A DNA stretch of 64,000 bases from Streptomyces antibioticus. Lineage in GTDB: Bacteria; Actinomycetota; Actinomycetes; Streptomycetales; Streptomycetaceae. The stretch covers positions 62,001 to 126,000 of the forward strand of contig NZ_KQ948429.1 in the NCBI RefSeq assembly GCF_001514065.1, written 5' to 3'. Each line of letters begins with the position of its first letter. Within the stretch, counting starts at the first letter, position 1. A program made the translations under genes and the position numbers. Positions 33,755 through 44,600 of this stretch are shown here, piece after piece. The notes under the pieces are model-generated. The model saw only the letters and a program-made list of their open reading frames with translations, did not search any database and was not told where the DNA came from.

Positions 33755-34244
33755 GACGTCCGTGGTCCTTCCTCAGGTCGGCATCGGTACCGACATCCAC
33801 GCCTTCGAAGAGGGCCGCGAACTGTGGTGCGCCGGGCTGAAGTGGGAGGGGGAGGGGCCGGGTCTGGCCGGTCACTCCGACGCCGACGTCGTCGCGCACG
33901 CCGCCTGCAACGCGCTGTTCTCCGCGGCGGGGCTCGGCGACCTCGGCCGGCACTTCGGCACCGGCCGTCCCGAGTGGTCGGGTGCTTCCGGGATCACCTT
34001 GTTGACGGAGGCCGCGCGGATCGTGCGGGACGCCGGATTCCGGATCGGGAACATCGCCGTACAGGTCGTGGGACCGCGCCCGAAGATCGGCAAGCGGCGG
34101 GACGAGGCCCAGAAGATCCTGTCCGAGGCGGCCGGGGCACCGGTGTCGGTCTCGGGCGCGACCACGGACGGACTCGGCTTCCCCGGCAGGGACGAAGGAC
34201 TGATGGCGGTGGCGACCGCACTGGTCGTCCGAACCGGAGGATGA
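33744..34244 (+). CDS. ispF: IspF, 2-C-methyl-D-erythritol 2,4-cyclodiphosphate synthase
   Basis: 166 residues, fifth MEP-pathway step. Metal ligands in GTDIHAF (D and H) and the [10 protein letters not shown] motif are present; [14 protein letters not shown] is the C-terminal family motif. Start ATG 33744 inside the ispD end, so coupling is likely. Confidence 0.95.
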   Translation: MDSETSVVLPQVGIGTDIHAFEEGRELWCAGLKWEGEGPGLAGHSDADVVAHAACNALFSAAGLGDLGRHFGTGRPEWSGASGITLLTEAARIVRDAGFRIGNIAVQVVGPRPKIGKRRDEAQKILSEAAGAPVSVSGATTDGLGFPGRDEGLMAVATALVVRTGG

Positions 34245-34320
34245 ACCCTCGGACGAACCCGAGGATGACTGTTATCCACATCCGTCCGATGCACTAGGCA
34301 TCGCCTACTACCCTGGTCTC

Positions 34321-35718
34321 GTGACTATTCGCCTGTACGACACCAACGCCCGGCAGATCCGTGACTTCACCCCGCTCACGCCGGGCTGCGTCTCGATCTA
34401 CCTCTGTGGTGCCACCGTGCAGGCCGCACCGCACATCGGGCACATCCGGTCGGGGCTCAACTTCGACATCATGCGCCGGTGGTTCGAGTACCGCGGCTAT
34501 GACGTGACGTTCATCAGGAACGTCACGGACATCGACGACAAGATCATCGCCAAGGCGGCCGAACAGGGCCGCCCCTGGTGGTCGATCGGGTACGAGAACG
34601 AACGCGCCTTCAACGAGGGCTACGCCGCCCTCGGCTGCCTCCCGCCCACCTACGAGCCGCGGGCCACCGGCCATGTGACCGAGATGGTCGAGATGATGCA
34701 GGGCCTCATCGAGCGCGGCCACGCCTACGAGGCCGACGGCAACGTCTACTTCGACGTGCGCTCCTTCCCCGGCTACCTGGAGCTGTCCCGGCAGGAGCTG
34801 GACAACCTGCTCCAGCCGTCCGGCGAGGGCGAGACCGGCAAGCGGGACCCGCGCGACTTCGCCATGTGGAAGTCCGCCAAGCCCGGCGAGCCCACCTGGG
34901 GCACGCCGTGGGGCCGCGGACGTCCCGGCTGGCACCTGGAGTGCTCGGCCATGGCGCACAAATACCTCGGCACCGCCTTCGACATCCACGGCGGCGGCCT
35001 CGACCTGATCTTCCCGCACCACGAGAACGAGATCGCCCAGGCCAAGGCCTTCGGCGACGACTTCGCCCAGTACTGGGTGCACAACGCCTGGGTCACCATG
35101 GCGGGCGACAAGATGTCCAAGTCGCTGGGCAACTCCGTGCTGGTCAGCGAGATGGTCAAGGCCTGGCGCCCGATCGTGCTGCGCTACTACCTCGGCACCC
35201 CGCACTACCGCTCGATGATCGAGTACAGCGAGGAGTCGCTGCGCGAGGCCGAGTCGGCGTTCGCCCGCATCGAGGGCTTCGTGCAGCGCGTCGTCGAGAA
35301 GGCCGGCCATGTCGAGCCGTCCGCCGAGGTGCCGCCCGCCTTCGCCGAGGCCATGGACGACGACCTGGGCGTCCCGCAGGCGCTCGCCATCGTCCACACC
35401 ACGGTCCGCCAGGGCAACTCCGCCCTGGCCGCCGACGACAAGGAAGCCGCCGTGGCCCGCCTCGCCGAGGTCCGCGCCATGCTCGGCGTCCTCGGCCTGG
35501 ACCCGCTCGACCCGCACTGGGCCGGCGAGACCGACCGCGGCGAGGACCTGCACGGCGTGGTCGACAGCCTCGTACGCCTCGTCCTCGACCAGCGCGAGGC
35601 CGCCCGCGGACGCAAGGACTGGGCCACCGCGGACGCCATCCGCGACCAGCTCAACCAGTCCGGACTGGCCATCGAGGACAGCCCCCAGGGCCCCCGCTGG
35701 AGCCTCGGCCCCCGCTGA
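34321..35718 (+). CDS. cysS: Cysteinyl-tRNA synthetase
   Basis: 465 residues, class I synthetase. CGATVQ with the zinc Cys, HIGHIRSG (HIGH motif, about 39-42) and KMSKSLGN (KMSKS, about 265) are intact. A mycothiol-making actinomycete also has the related MshC, but that protein lacks this length and context; the canonical cysS position after ispF supports CysS. Confidence 0.93.
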   Translation: MTIRLYDTNARQIRDFTPLTPGCVSIYLCGATVQAAPHIGHIRSGLNFDIMRRWFEYRGYDVTFIRNVTDIDDKIIAKAAEQGRPWWSIGYENERAFNEGYAALGCLPPTYEPRATGHVTEMVEMMQGLIERGHAYEADGNVYFDVRSFPGYLELSRQELDNLLQPSGEGETGKRDPRDFAMWKSAKPGEPTWGTPWGRGRPGWHLECSAMAHKYLGTAFDIHGGGLDLIFPHHENEIAQAKAFGDDFAQYWVHNAWVTMAGDKMSKSLGNSVLVSEMVKAWRPIVLRYYLGTPHYRSMIEYSEESLREAESAFARIEGFVQRVVEKAGHVEPSAEVPPAFAEAMDDDLGVPQALAIVHTTVRQGNSALAADDKEAAVARLAEVRAMLGVLGLDPLDPHWAGETDRGEDLHGVVDSLVRLVLDQREAARGRKDWATADAIRDQLNQSGLAIEDSPQGPRWSLGPR

Positions 35719-35817
35719 GCCCCGTTCCGGTCACGAAGATCGATTGTGCCGTCCGGCTCTCCGGGCGGCACACTTCATAGACGTACGAACATTTCGACGA
35801 CGTAGGACAGGTAGGTC

Positions 35818-36759
35818 ATGGCAGCCAACAACCGCCGCATGTCCGGCAAGAAGGGCGCGCAGGTCGGCAGTGGCGGCCAGCGACGCAAGGGTCTCGAGGG
35901 CAAGGGTCCGACCCCGCCCGCCGAGATGCGCAAGAAGCACAAGAAGAACCGCATCGCCACCGCCAAGGCGAAGCAGGCGGCGCGTCGTCCCGTGCCGCGC
36001 GGCCGGGGCGGCAAGGGCACGTCCGAGATGGTCGTCGGCCGTAACCCCGTGGTCGAGGCGCTGCGCGAGGGTGTGCCGGCTTCCACCCTCTACGTCCAGC
36101 AGTTCATCGACAACGACGAGCGGGTGCGTGAGGCGCTCCAGCTCGCGGCCGAGCGCGGCGGGATCAACCTCATGGAGGCCCCCCGCCCCGAGCTCGACCG
36201 TATGACCAACGGCCTCAACCACCAGGGCCTGGTCCTCCAGGTCCCGCCGTACGAGTACGCGCACCCCGAGGACCTCGCCAGCGCCGCCTACGACGACGGC
36301 GAGGACCCGCTGATCGTCGCGCTGGACGGTGTCACCGACCCGCGCAACCTGGGCGCCGTCGTCCGCTCCGTCTCCGCCTTCGGCGGCCACGGCGTCGTCG
36401 TGCCCGAGCGGCGCGCCGCCGGCATGACCGCCGGTGCGTGGAAGACGTCCGCCGGTACGGCCGCCCGGACGCCGGTGGCCCGTGCCACCAACCTCACGCG
36501 CGCCCTGGAGGGCTACAAGAAGGCCGGCATCGTGGTCGTCGGCCTCGCCGCCGACGGAGAACACGAGATCGGCGAACTGGAGGCCCTGGACGGCCCGGTC
36601 GTCATCGTGGTCGGCAGCGAGGGCAAGGGCCTGTCCCGACTCGTCGGCGAAACCTGCGACTTCCGCGTCCGCATCCCGATGCCGGGCGGTGCCGAGTCGC
36701 TGAACGCCGGTGTGGCGGCGGGGATCGTGCTGTACGAGGCGGCGCGTCGGCGGGGCTGA
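35818..36759 (+). CDS. rlmB: 23S rRNA 2'-O-methyltransferase of the RlmB/SpoU family
   Basis: 313 residues. A basic Lys/Arg-rich N-terminal extension (1-70) precedes an RNA-binding substrate domain (75-150) and a SPOUT domain with [22 protein letters not shown] and [13 protein letters not shown]. Members methylate G2251 of 23S rRNA. In streptomycetes, relatives can also act as resistance methylases, so target site is inferred. Confidence 0.87.
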   Translation: MAANNRRMSGKKGAQVGSGGQRRKGLEGKGPTPPAEMRKKHKKNRIATAKAKQAARRPVPRGRGGKGTSEMVVGRNPVVEALREGVPASTLYVQQFIDNDERVREALQLAAERGGINLMEAPRPELDRMTNGLNHQGLVLQVPPYEYAHPEDLASAAYDDGEDPLIVALDGVTDPRNLGAVVRSVSAFGGHGVVVPERRAAGMTAGAWKTSAGTAARTPVARATNLTRALEGYKKAGIVVVGLAADGEHEIGELEALDGPVVIVVGSEGKGLSRLVGETCDFRVRIPMPGGAESLNAGVAAGIVLYEAARRRG

Positions 36760-36911
36760 TGGCGGGGTGCTTCCGCGGCGCCCGCCGCGGCTGAACGCGC
36801 GTGCCCATCCTCACCCGTACGGGGTAATCGGGGTGTTCTGCGCAAGCTTGACGGGGTCCGGACACATCCGGGCAGTCAAAGCAGTGTCCTAAACACACGT
36901 CACTCGGTTAG

Positions 36912-38540
36912 ATGAGTGTGGACACCAGAACACCCCGCACACCCACGGGGGACCGCTCGTCGGGCTTCAACTCCGGATTCGCCTCCGGACTCGACGACGC
37001 TCCCGCGCTGAGCATGGTGAAGGTGCCGAGCGATCCGGCGCAGATCATCGTCAATCACGCCAGCTTCCGCGTGCAGTTGGGCGCGACGACGAGACGCGCG
37101 GCCCAATCCCCGCGGATCGCCCGGCACTTGAGCGCCACCGAGGACACCGCCCGGATGCCCGCCGTCGGTGCCACGGGCACCGGTGCGGCGCGCCGCCGCC
37201 CCGTCGTCTGGAGCGGCAAGTCCGCCCCCGACGACACCGGCGCCCACCGCCTGCTCCAGGCCGTGCGAGGCGGCGTCCGCCCGGTCGCCGAGGAGCCGAC
37301 CGCCGACGCCGGAGCCACCCAGGTCATCCCCCGCCTCGACGTCGACGGCGGCTACGGACCCGGCTACGACGACGCGTTGACCCAGACCGTCGAGACCCCC
37401 GTCGTCGGCGCCCAGCGCACCCACGAGCCGCTGCTGCCCGGCATGCGCACGGTGGGCAGCGCCTACGACGAGGAACTCGCCTACGCGGACGAGCAGTTCG
37501 CCGAAGCGGTCGACGAGGAGACCGGCACCCCCGGCAGGCGCCACGGCGACGACCCCGCCCGGCACGCCTACTACCCGGGCCGCCGCATGAACCTCGGCGT
37601 CGTCCTCCTCCCGCTGCGCATCTTCCTCGGCTTCATCTCCATCTACGCCGGCATGGGCAAGCTGTGCGACCCCGTCTACTTCGACGGCGGCAAGCGCGGC
37701 TCCATGGTCAAGTGGCTCGACACCCTGCACCCCTGGGAAGTCGCCGAGCCGCTGCGCCAGTTCGCGCTGCACCACCCCGTCGGCTCCGGCCTGGTCATCG
37801 CCTTCCTCCAGGTCATCGTCGGCGTCCTCACCATCCTCGGCTGCTGGCAGCGCGTCGCCGCCGCCGTCGGCGCGATGCTCTCCGCCGCGCTGCTCCTCAC
37901 GGTCAGCTGGAAGAGCGTCCCCGCCTACGACGCGCCCGACATCATCTACCTCGCCGCCTGGTCGCCGCTGATCATCGCCGGCGCCCCCGTCTACTCCATC
38001 GACGGCCGCCTCGCGGGCAGTGCCTGGCGTCGCCTCGGACCCCGCTCCGACATCTGGGACCTGCGCCGCTACGTCCTGCGCCGCGGCGCCCTCGTCAGCG
38101 CCATCGTCATCGGCCTCACCCTGCTCATCGGCTCCCTCCTCGGCGGTGCCGTCCGGGACGCCGACCGGGTCGTCGTCCCCGGGCCCGGCGAGGCCCCGCG
38201 CAACGAACTCCCGGGCTCCCCGCTCCCGCAGGACCCGGCCAAGCACAAGAAGCGCCCCAAGGCCTCCACGTCGCCCACGCAGGGCGCCACGGCCGGTTCC
38301 ACCCCCTCCGGCGCCGCGACCACCCCGGGCGCCACCCGCGACACCGGCACGGCCGGCACGCCCAGCCAGACCCAGGGCACCGGACAGGCGCCGCCCCAGC
38401 AGTCCTCCCCGGCCCAGCAGGCCCCCAGCACCAGCTCAGGACCGACCGGCTCCACCGGCGGCACCGGCTCCAGCGGAGGAACGGACACGGGAGGCTCGTC
38501 CTCCGGTGAACCGGGCCTGGTAGGCGGCCTGTTGGGGTAG
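36912..38540 (+). CDS. DoxX-family membrane protein with long disordered flanks
   Basis: 542 residues. Residues 1-220 are a polar, probably disordered cytoplasmic stretch; residues about 225-400 hold four membrane segments of the DoxX/DoxD family (LPLRIFLGFISIYAGMGKL, VIAFLQVIVGVLTILGCW, AMLSAALLLTV, IIYLAAWSPLIIAGA); a further segment lies near 395-415; then a Ser/Thr/Gly/Pro-rich tail. DoxX proteins bind quinone or act in redox/thiol stress. ATG 36912. Confidence 0.8.
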   Translation: MSVDTRTPRTPTGDRSSGFNSGFASGLDDAPALSMVKVPSDPAQIIVNHASFRVQLGATTRRAAQSPRIARHLSATEDTARMPAVGATGTGAARRRPVVWSGKSAPDDTGAHRLLQAVRGGVRPVAEEPTADAGATQVIPRLDVDGGYGPGYDDALTQTVETPVVGAQRTHEPLLPGMRTVGSAYDEELAYADEQFAEAVDEETGTPGRRHGDDPARHAYYPGRRMNLGVVLLPLRIFLGFISIYAGMGKLCDPVYFDGGKRGSMVKWLDTLHPWEVAEPLRQFALHHPVGSGLVIAFLQVIVGVLTILGCWQRVAAAVGAMLSAALLLTVSWKSVPAYDAPDIIYLAAWSPLIIAGAPVYSIDGRLAGSAWRRLGPRSDIWDLRRYVLRRGALVSAIVIGLTLLIGSLLGGAVRDADRVVVPGPGEAPRNELPGSPLPQDPAKHKKRPKASTSPTQGATAGSTPSGAATTPGATRDTGTAGTPSQTQGTGQAPPQQSSPAQQAPSTSSGPTGSTGGTGSSGGTDTGGSSSGEPGLVGGLLG

Positions 38541-38597
38541 ACGGGCCGGTGGGAGGCATCCTCGGGCAACCCACCGGCTGAACCGCAGGCCCGACGA

Positions 38598-38628
38598 CGA
38601 AGGGCCCCGCAAGCTGCGGGGCCCTTCG
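38598..38628. terminator. Bidirectional hairpin between DoxX and nucleotidyltransferase genes
   Basis: CGAAGGGCCCCGCA (38598-38611) pairs perfectly with TGCGGGGCCCTTCG (38615-38628) around AGC. The U-tract is weak, as usual in Streptomyces. Confidence 0.75.
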
Positions 38629-38663
38629 TGATGTCCGGTACTGAAGGGGCTGCGACGGGGCTG

Positions 38664-39395
38664 CTAACGCCCCAGCGCCGCCAGCTCCTTCGCGGCCTCC
38701 GTCAGGTCCTTGGCCGTGTCGATCGCCCGCCAGTAGGCCCCCTGCGGGATCGGGAACCCGGCCAGTCGCAGCTCGCGCGCCAGATGCGGGAACGTGGTCC
38801 GCTCGTGGTCCCCGCGCTCGGGGAGCATGCCGGCGAACTCGGGCGAGAAGACGTACACACCGGCATTGATCTCGTACGTCGTCGGCGGCGACTCGATGAA
38901 GTCGGTGACGTGACCGAACCCGTCGGTCTGCACGGCACCCCACGGGATCCGCGGACGCGCCAGCGCCAGCGTCGCCACCGCGTCCCGCTCGGTGTGGAAG
39001 TCCGCCATCTCGCGCAGCGAGAACCGGGTCCAGATGTCACCGTTGGTCGCGAACCAGGGCTTGTCGGGGTGCGGGAGATGCGCCGCCGCGTACTTGAGGC
39101 CGCCACCGCGGCCCAGCGGCTCCGTCTCGACGACGGTCGTCACGTTCACCGGCAGATCGGCGGAGGCCAGCCACTTCTGCAGGACGTCGGCGAGGTGGCC
39201 GCAGCTGACCACCACATCGGTCACGCCCTCCTCGGCGAGCCAGGCAAGCTGATGGCCGATGATCGGCGTCCCCGTACCGGGGATCTCGACCATCGGCTTG
39301 GGCCGGTCGTCGGTGTAGGGGCGCAGCCGTGAACCCTGGCCACCTGCCAGGACGACGGCTTGAACGGGGCGGGACGCGGCGTTCGGATCGGTCAT
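38664..39395 (-). CDS. Sugar-nucleotide pyrophosphorylase-like nucleotidyltransferase
   Basis: 243 residues, NTP_transferase family: VVLAGGQGSRLRPYTDDRPKPM (about 14-35) is the nucleotide loop and Lys pocket; TEPLGRGGGLKYA and NGDIW supply the metal Asp. Short version without a left-handed beta-helix. Makes an NDP-sugar from a sugar phosphate; which one is unknown. Confidence 0.83.
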   Translation of the reverse strand: MTDPNAASRPVQAVVLAGGQGSRLRPYTDDRPKPMVEIPGTGTPIIGHQLAWLAEEGVTDVVVSCGHLADVLQKWLASADLPVNVTTVVETEPLGRGGGLKYAAAHLPHPDKPWFATNGDIWTRFSLREMADFHTERDAVATLALARPRIPWGAVQTDGFGHVTDFIESPPTTYEINAGVYVFSPEFAGMLPERGDHERTTFPHLARELRLAGFPIPQGAYWRAIDTAKDLTEAAKELAALGR

Positions 39396-39505
39396 GACCG
39401 AACTGTACGTGGCGTCCCGCTCGCGGCTTCTGCCGGTAACCGTTTCTTATTCAGCCGTAAATCGCCACAAGAGGAATAACGACTTCCAGTGGGCCTCGGC
39501 AGGCT

Positions 39506-39949
39506 TTAGGTGTGCGAGGCCGCCACACCCGTGGCGAAGGAGGTGTCGCAGACGGGGCGGGCGTACGACTGCGCGCGCGTCGGGCCGTACACCCGCACCG
39601 CCGCGCGGCCCAGCGCCCGCGCGATCGACGCGCAGTGCTTCGCGAGCGACGGGCGGTCGTTGACGGCCTCCTGGAGGTGGGTCAGCGCGATGCCGGGGTC
39701 CTCCTCCTGGAGCTCCGCGAGGAGCTTGTCACGCAGCACGTCCTGCGGGGCCCGGGCCTTCGCACGCGCCGCCGAGATGTCGGAGGCGGTGAGCACCGAG
39801 TCCGAGGGGCTCCCCGTCCAGTTGACCCGGGTGACCGCGAGGGTCCCGGAGAGCACCAGGAAGACGGGCAGGACAAGGGCGAGCGTGCGGCCGATACGGC
39901 GGGCGGGGCCCCGGCCGCGTCGCGTCTGTGGGTTAGTGGAGTGCTTCAC
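39506..39949 (-). CDS. Hypothetical single-span membrane protein
   Basis: 147 residues: Arg-rich N-terminus (1-20), one membrane segment (21-41; TLALVLPVFLVLSGTLAVT) and an Ala-rich extracellular helix region to the end with two Cys (CASIARAL and PVCDTS) that could form a disulfide. No family recognised. Start ATG 39949. Confidence 0.65.
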   Translation of the reverse strand: MKHSTNPQTRRGRGPARRIGRTLALVLPVFLVLSGTLAVTRVNWTGSPSDSVLTASDISAARAKARAPQDVLRDKLLAELQEEDPGIALTHLQEAVNDRPSLAKHCASIARALGRAAVRVYGPTRAQSYARPVCDTSFATGVAASHT

Positions 39950-40102
39950 GCGTGTGAGGGTAGCGCGGGGTGATGATTTGGCGACATTTAGTCACCGGTT
40001 CGGGGGATGAACTGGTGCCTCGAATTGGGTAAGGCGTTGACGCACACGGCTCGAAATGCCCGTTCTGCCGGGGTATTTGGATGCGGTGCCGGGGGCGCGA
40101 GA

Positions 40103-40130
40103 AGGGCCCCGCAGCGGTCTGCGGGGCCCT
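40103..40130 (-). terminator. Terminator downstream of msiK
   Basis: AGGGCCCCGCAG (40103-40114) pairs perfectly with CTGCGGGGCCCT (40119-40130) around CGGT, about 50 bp after the msiK stop on the minus strand. Confidence 0.75.
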
Positions 40131-40183
40131 CTTCGTCAACCTGGGTGATTCACCCGGGTTGTTCTGCTGCTGGTTTCGTCGCG

Positions 40184-41272
<1,089 letters not shown>

Positions 41273-41330
41273 GGTGAAGGGCCCCCTTCTACCGGCAGGA
41301 ACGTGCCGGACGATCCGTTGTAGGAAGGTG

Positions 41331-41344
41331 GTGGAGTAGTCCAC
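41331..41344. promoter_or_regulatory. DasR-site-like palindrome upstream of msiK
   Basis: GTGGA-GTAG-TCCAC. On the minus strand it reads GTGGACTACTCCAC and matches 11 of 14 bases of the dre core GTGGTCTAGACCAC. DasR controls N-acetylglucosamine and chitin genes, which need MsiK. Confidence 0.4.
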
Positions 41345-41450
41345 ACAGGTGAACTTCAGCGGACGCTACCTGGCGTTTGCCGGATCTGTCAGTACTCCGG
41401 GCCATGTGAACTTCGTCGAAATTTTCGAGAGGGCTCCACCGGGACCTGGG

Positions 41451-41456
41451 TACACT
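41451..41456 (+). promoter_or_regulatory. Likely -10 box of the tRNA-Thr gene
   Basis: TACACT lies 31 bp before the tRNA 5' end. No convincing -35 box is visible. Confidence 0.4.
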
Positions 41457-41486
41457 GCACGGGCGCGTACGCGAAGCCGTACGTCT

Positions 41487-41560
41487 GCCTCCTTAGCTCA
41501 GATGGCCAGAGCAACGCACTTGTAATGCGTAGGTCGTCGGTTCGAATCCGACAGGGGGCT
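41487..41560 (+). tRNA. tRNA-Thr (anticodon TGT)
   Basis: A 74-nt cloverleaf: acceptor GCCTCCT/AGGGGGC (one G-U), D stem GCTC/GAGC, anticodon stem ACGCA/TGCGT with loop CTTGTAA, and T arm GTCGG-TTCGAAT-CCGAC. Loop sequence gives anticodon TGT. The 3' CCA is not encoded. Confidence 0.95.
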
Positions 41561-41566
41561 CGGTCG

Positions 41567-41603
41567 AAACCCCAGGTCAGATGTTCTGACCTGGGGTTTT
41601 TCA
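41567..41603 (+). terminator. Terminator after tRNA-Thr
   Basis: AAACCCCAGGTCAGA (41567-41581) pairs perfectly with TCTGACCTGGGGTTT (41585-41599) around TGT, followed by TTTC. It also lies at the end of the convergent kinase gene. Confidence 0.9.
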
Positions 41604-42488
41604 TTCAGTGGAGCTCCGCAAACGTCGTGCGATCTCCAGTTGCTGCGCGTCCATCGGACGGCCGTCCTCGATCTCCCACAGGGAGGTCTGGAGCACGCGC
41701 CCCAGCGTCCACGCACGCGCGCGTGCCCGGTCGAGAGCCAGTACCTCCGTCATGGCGTCGAAGCGCCAGATGACGTCGTCGGGGTCGAAGCGGTTCCACA
41801 GGGCGGGCAGGAGGTCGAAGCCAGGGTCGCCGGCGAGGGGCTTGGGGTCGATCGCGAGCCAGTCCGTGCGGTCGGCGCCGAGGACGTTGTCGTAGTGCAG
41901 GTCCCAGTGGAGGAGGCGGTCGCCGGGGTCGTCCGCGACCTCCCGTACGGCGGCGGCGCAGTCGGCGAGCAGTGCGCGCGCCTCCCCGTCGGCGATCCGC
42001 TCCAGCGCCCGGGGCGCCCGCTCCAGCATGGACCGGGCGATGTCGCCGAGCCGGCGCAGGCCCGCCGGGGCCGGGAAGGTCGTCAGGTGGGTGAGGAGGC
42101 GGGCGATGACCTGGACGGCCTCGTGGGTGTCGGGGACGTAGGACAGCATGCGGGCCGGGTCGAGGCGTTCCAGGAGCATCGTGCCGGTGGGTTCGTCGTG
42201 GTCGAGGAGGCGTACCGCGCCGTCGCCGTTCCAGACGCGCAAGGCGACCGGTTCGCCCGCGCTCTCCTCGTCGAGGAGAGGCAGCTTGAGGACGGCTCCG
42301 GTGCCGTCGGCGCGCAGGACCGGCAGGACGAGCGCCGTGACGCCGTGCATGGCGGCGCCGTCCAGCCGCAGATCCCAGCGTTCCAGGAAACTCGCCGCCT
42401 GCTCCGGCAGTCCGGCGATGAACGCCCGCCCCGCCGCTCCGTTGAACTTCTCCTGCGCCGCCGCGAGTCCATCCGGAATGTCGATCAC
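41601..42488 (-). CDS. APH(6)/hydroxyurea-type phosphotransferase
   Basis: 295 residues, streptomycin 6-kinase-like family: LLHWDLHYDNVLG (catalytic Asp and Asn, about 195-207) and WLAIDPKPLAGDPGFDL (metal Asp). Family members phosphorylate streptomycin or hydroxyurea; in streptomycetes many are chromosomal with unknown substrate. The GTG 42488 (VIDIPDG) is chosen; the upstream extension overlaps the divergent gene's start region. Confidence 0.83.
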   Translation of the reverse strand: MIDIPDGLAAAQEKFNGAAGRAFIAGLPEQAASFLERWDLRLDGAAMHGVTALVLPVLRADGTGAVLKLPLLDEESAGEPVALRVWNGDGAVRLLDHDEPTGTMLLERLDPARMLSYVPDTHEAVQVIARLLTHLTTFPAPAGLRRLGDIARSMLERAPRALERIADGEARALLADCAAAVREVADDPGDRLLHWDLHYDNVLGADRTDWLAIDPKPLAGDPGFDLLPALWNRFDPDDVIWRFDAMTEVLALDRARARAWTLGRVLQTSLWEIEDGRPMDAQQLEIARRLRSSTE

Positions 42489-42521
42489 GCGGCGAGCGTA
42501 GCGACGTGGGTAAATCGGCTC

Positions 42522-43175
42522 ATGGGAATTACCCGGGGCCTGCACAGGGTGTGGACGTACGTGCGCAGCGCGCCCGGCACGTACCTCTGGCTGGCGGTCC
42601 TGTTCGTGACGACGGTGGCCTTCCATCACATGTCACCGGACTTCGAGGCGGAGTTCCTGCGGCAGCGGTCGACGAACATCCGTGAGCTGTCCAGCAACCC
42701 GGTGCGGGTGCTGGTGTCCAGCGCGATGTGGATCGACGGCGGACGGTGGCTGCCGTACGCCGTCCTGTACTCCGTCTTCCACGCGCCGGCCGAGCGCTGG
42801 CTGGGGACGGCGCGCTGGCTGGCGGTGTGTGCGGCGGCGCATGTGCTGGCGACGCTGATCAGCGAGGGCGCGCTGCTGTGGGGGATCCGGCACGGGATGG
42901 CGCCGGAGTCGGCGGTGAACACGTTGGACATCGGGGTGAGTTACGCGCTGGCGGGGGTGGTGGCGGTGCTGGCGTACCGGATTCCGGTGCCCTGGCGGGC
43001 GCCGTACGCCGCCGCCGTGCTGATCGTCTACGGGGTGCCGCTGGTGACCGGGCGGACCTTCACGGACCTCGGGCACTTCACTTCCGTGTTGATCGGGTTC
43101 GCCTGCTATCCGCTGGTCAGGGGCCGTGCAAAACCACGAAATCCGAAGGAGACAGCGGCGGCCGTGCAGGGTTAA
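42522..43175 (+). CDS. Rhomboid-like integral membrane protein
   Basis: 217 residues with about six membrane segments (TYLWLAVLFVTTVAF, LPYAVLYSVFH, LAVCAAAHVLATLI, YALAGVVAVLAY, YAAAVLIVYGVPL, HFTSVLIGFACYPL). The layout fits rhomboid-like families of streptomycetes. The GASG-type serine protease motif is not seen; DIGVSYALAG occupies its place, so it may have a non-canonical active site or none. ATG 42522, 9 bp before the next gene's start. Confidence 0.7.
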   Translation: MGITRGLHRVWTYVRSAPGTYLWLAVLFVTTVAFHHMSPDFEAEFLRQRSTNIRELSSNPVRVLVSSAMWIDGGRWLPYAVLYSVFHAPAERWLGTARWLAVCAAAHVLATLISEGALLWGIRHGMAPESAVNTLDIGVSYALAGVVAVLAYRIPVPWRAPYAAAVLIVYGVPLVTGRTFTDLGHFTSVLIGFACYPLVRGRAKPRNPKETAAAVQG

Positions 43176-43184
43176 CGTCCCGGC

Positions 43185-44591
43185 ATGAGCAGCTCGGCCA
43201 CCGCTGTCGTGAACGGCGGCATCTCGTTCTGGTTCGCCGACGACGGTCTCCCGGCGGTGCGCGAGCCGCTGACCGGGGACGCCACGGCGGACGTGGTGAT
43301 CGTCGGAGGCGGATACACCGGTCTGTGGACGGCGTACTACCTGAAGAAGGCCGCCCCCTTCCTCCGTGTCACCGTCCTGGAGCAGAAGTTCTGCGGGTAC
43401 GGCGCCTCCGGCCGCAACGGCGGCTGGCTCTACAACGGCATCGCCGGCCGCGACCGCTATGCGAAGCTGCACGGCCATGAGGCGGCGGTGCGCTTGCAAC
43501 GGGCGATGAACGACACCGTCGACGAGGTCGTCCGGGTCGCGGCGGACGAGGGCATCGAGGCGGACATCCACAAGGGCGGGGTACTGGAAGTCGCCCGCAC
43601 GCCCGCCCAGTTGGCCCGCCTCAAGGACTTCCACGCGCACGAGCTGTCGTACGGCGAGAAGGACCGCGAGCTGTACGGCGCCGGTGAGACGGCCGAGCGG
43701 ATCCGGGTGGCGGACGCGGTCGGTTCGACCTGGACGCCCCACGGGGCGCGGCTGCACCCGGTGAAGCTGGTGAAGGGGCTGGCCGCGGCCGTCGAGGCGC
43801 TGGGCGTGGTCGTTCACGAGCAGACGCCGGTGACGGAGATCCGGCCGAAGCACGCGGTGACGCCGTACGGCACGGTCCGCGCCCCGTACGTCCTGCGCTG
43901 CACCGAGGGGTTCACGGCGAGCCTCAAGGGGCAGCGGCGGACCTGGCTGCCGATGAACTCGTCGATGGTGGTGACCGAGCCGCTGACGGCCGCGCAGTGG
44001 GCGTCGGTCGGCTGGGACGGGCGGGAGGCGCTCGGGGACATGGCGCACGCGTACATGTACGCGCAGCGCACCGCCGACGGGCGGATCGCGCTGGGCGGGC
44101 GCGGGGTGCCGTACCGCTTCGGGTCGCGGACGGACAACGACGGACGGACGCAGGCGGCGACGGTCGAGGCGCTGCGGGACATCCTGGTCGGCTTCTTCCC
44201 GTCGCTGGCCGGGGTCGCCGTCGAGCACGCCTGGTCGGGGGTGCTGGGGGTGCCGCGCGACTGGTGCGCGACCGTCACGCTGGACCGGGCGACGGGGCTC
44301 GGCTGGGCCGGGGGGTACGTGGGGTCGGGCGTGGCCACCACTAACCTTGCTGCGCGGACGTTGCGTGATCTGGTGCAGCTGGACTCTGGGCAGGGGGGCC
44401 GGACCGAGCTGACGGATCTGCCATGGGTTGGGCACGAGGTTCGTAAGTGGGAGCCGGAGCCGTTGCGGTGGTTGGGGGTGCAGGGGATGTACGCGACCTA
44501 TCGGGCGGCTGATCGGCGGGAGCGTGTGTCGCATTCGGCGGAGTCTTCGAGGCTGGCGCAGATTGCGGATCGGGTTTCGGGGCGGCACTGA
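43185..44591 (+). CDS. FAD-dependent amino-acid/amine oxidoreductase (DAO family)
   Basis: 468 residues. ADVVIVGGGYTGLWTAYYL (about 35-53) is the FAD dinucleotide motif, YGASGRNGGWLYNGI the second FAD contact, and WSGVLGVPRDWCATV with GYVGSGVATTNLAA the C-terminal FAD region. It resembles PuuB-type gamma-glutamylputrescine oxidases and glycine oxidases. ATG 43185 follows the rhomboid-like gene closely, so the two are probably co-transcribed. Confidence 0.82.
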   Translation: MSSSATAVVNGGISFWFADDGLPAVREPLTGDATADVVIVGGGYTGLWTAYYLKKAAPFLRVTVLEQKFCGYGASGRNGGWLYNGIAGRDRYAKLHGHEAAVRLQRAMNDTVDEVVRVAADEGIEADIHKGGVLEVARTPAQLARLKDFHAHELSYGEKDRELYGAGETAERIRVADAVGSTWTPHGARLHPVKLVKGLAAAVEALGVVVHEQTPVTEIRPKHAVTPYGTVRAPYVLRCTEGFTASLKGQRRTWLPMNSSMVVTEPLTAAQWASVGWDGREALGDMAHAYMYAQRTADGRIALGGRGVPYRFGSRTDNDGRTQAATVEALRDILVGFFPSLAGVAVEHAWSGVLGVPRDWCATVTLDRATGLGWAGGYVGSGVATTNLAARTLRDLVQLDSGQGGRTELTDLPWVGHEVRKWEPEPLRWLGVQGMYATYRAADRRERVSHSAESSRLAQIADRVSGRH

Positions 44592-44600
44592 GGAGTGTTC

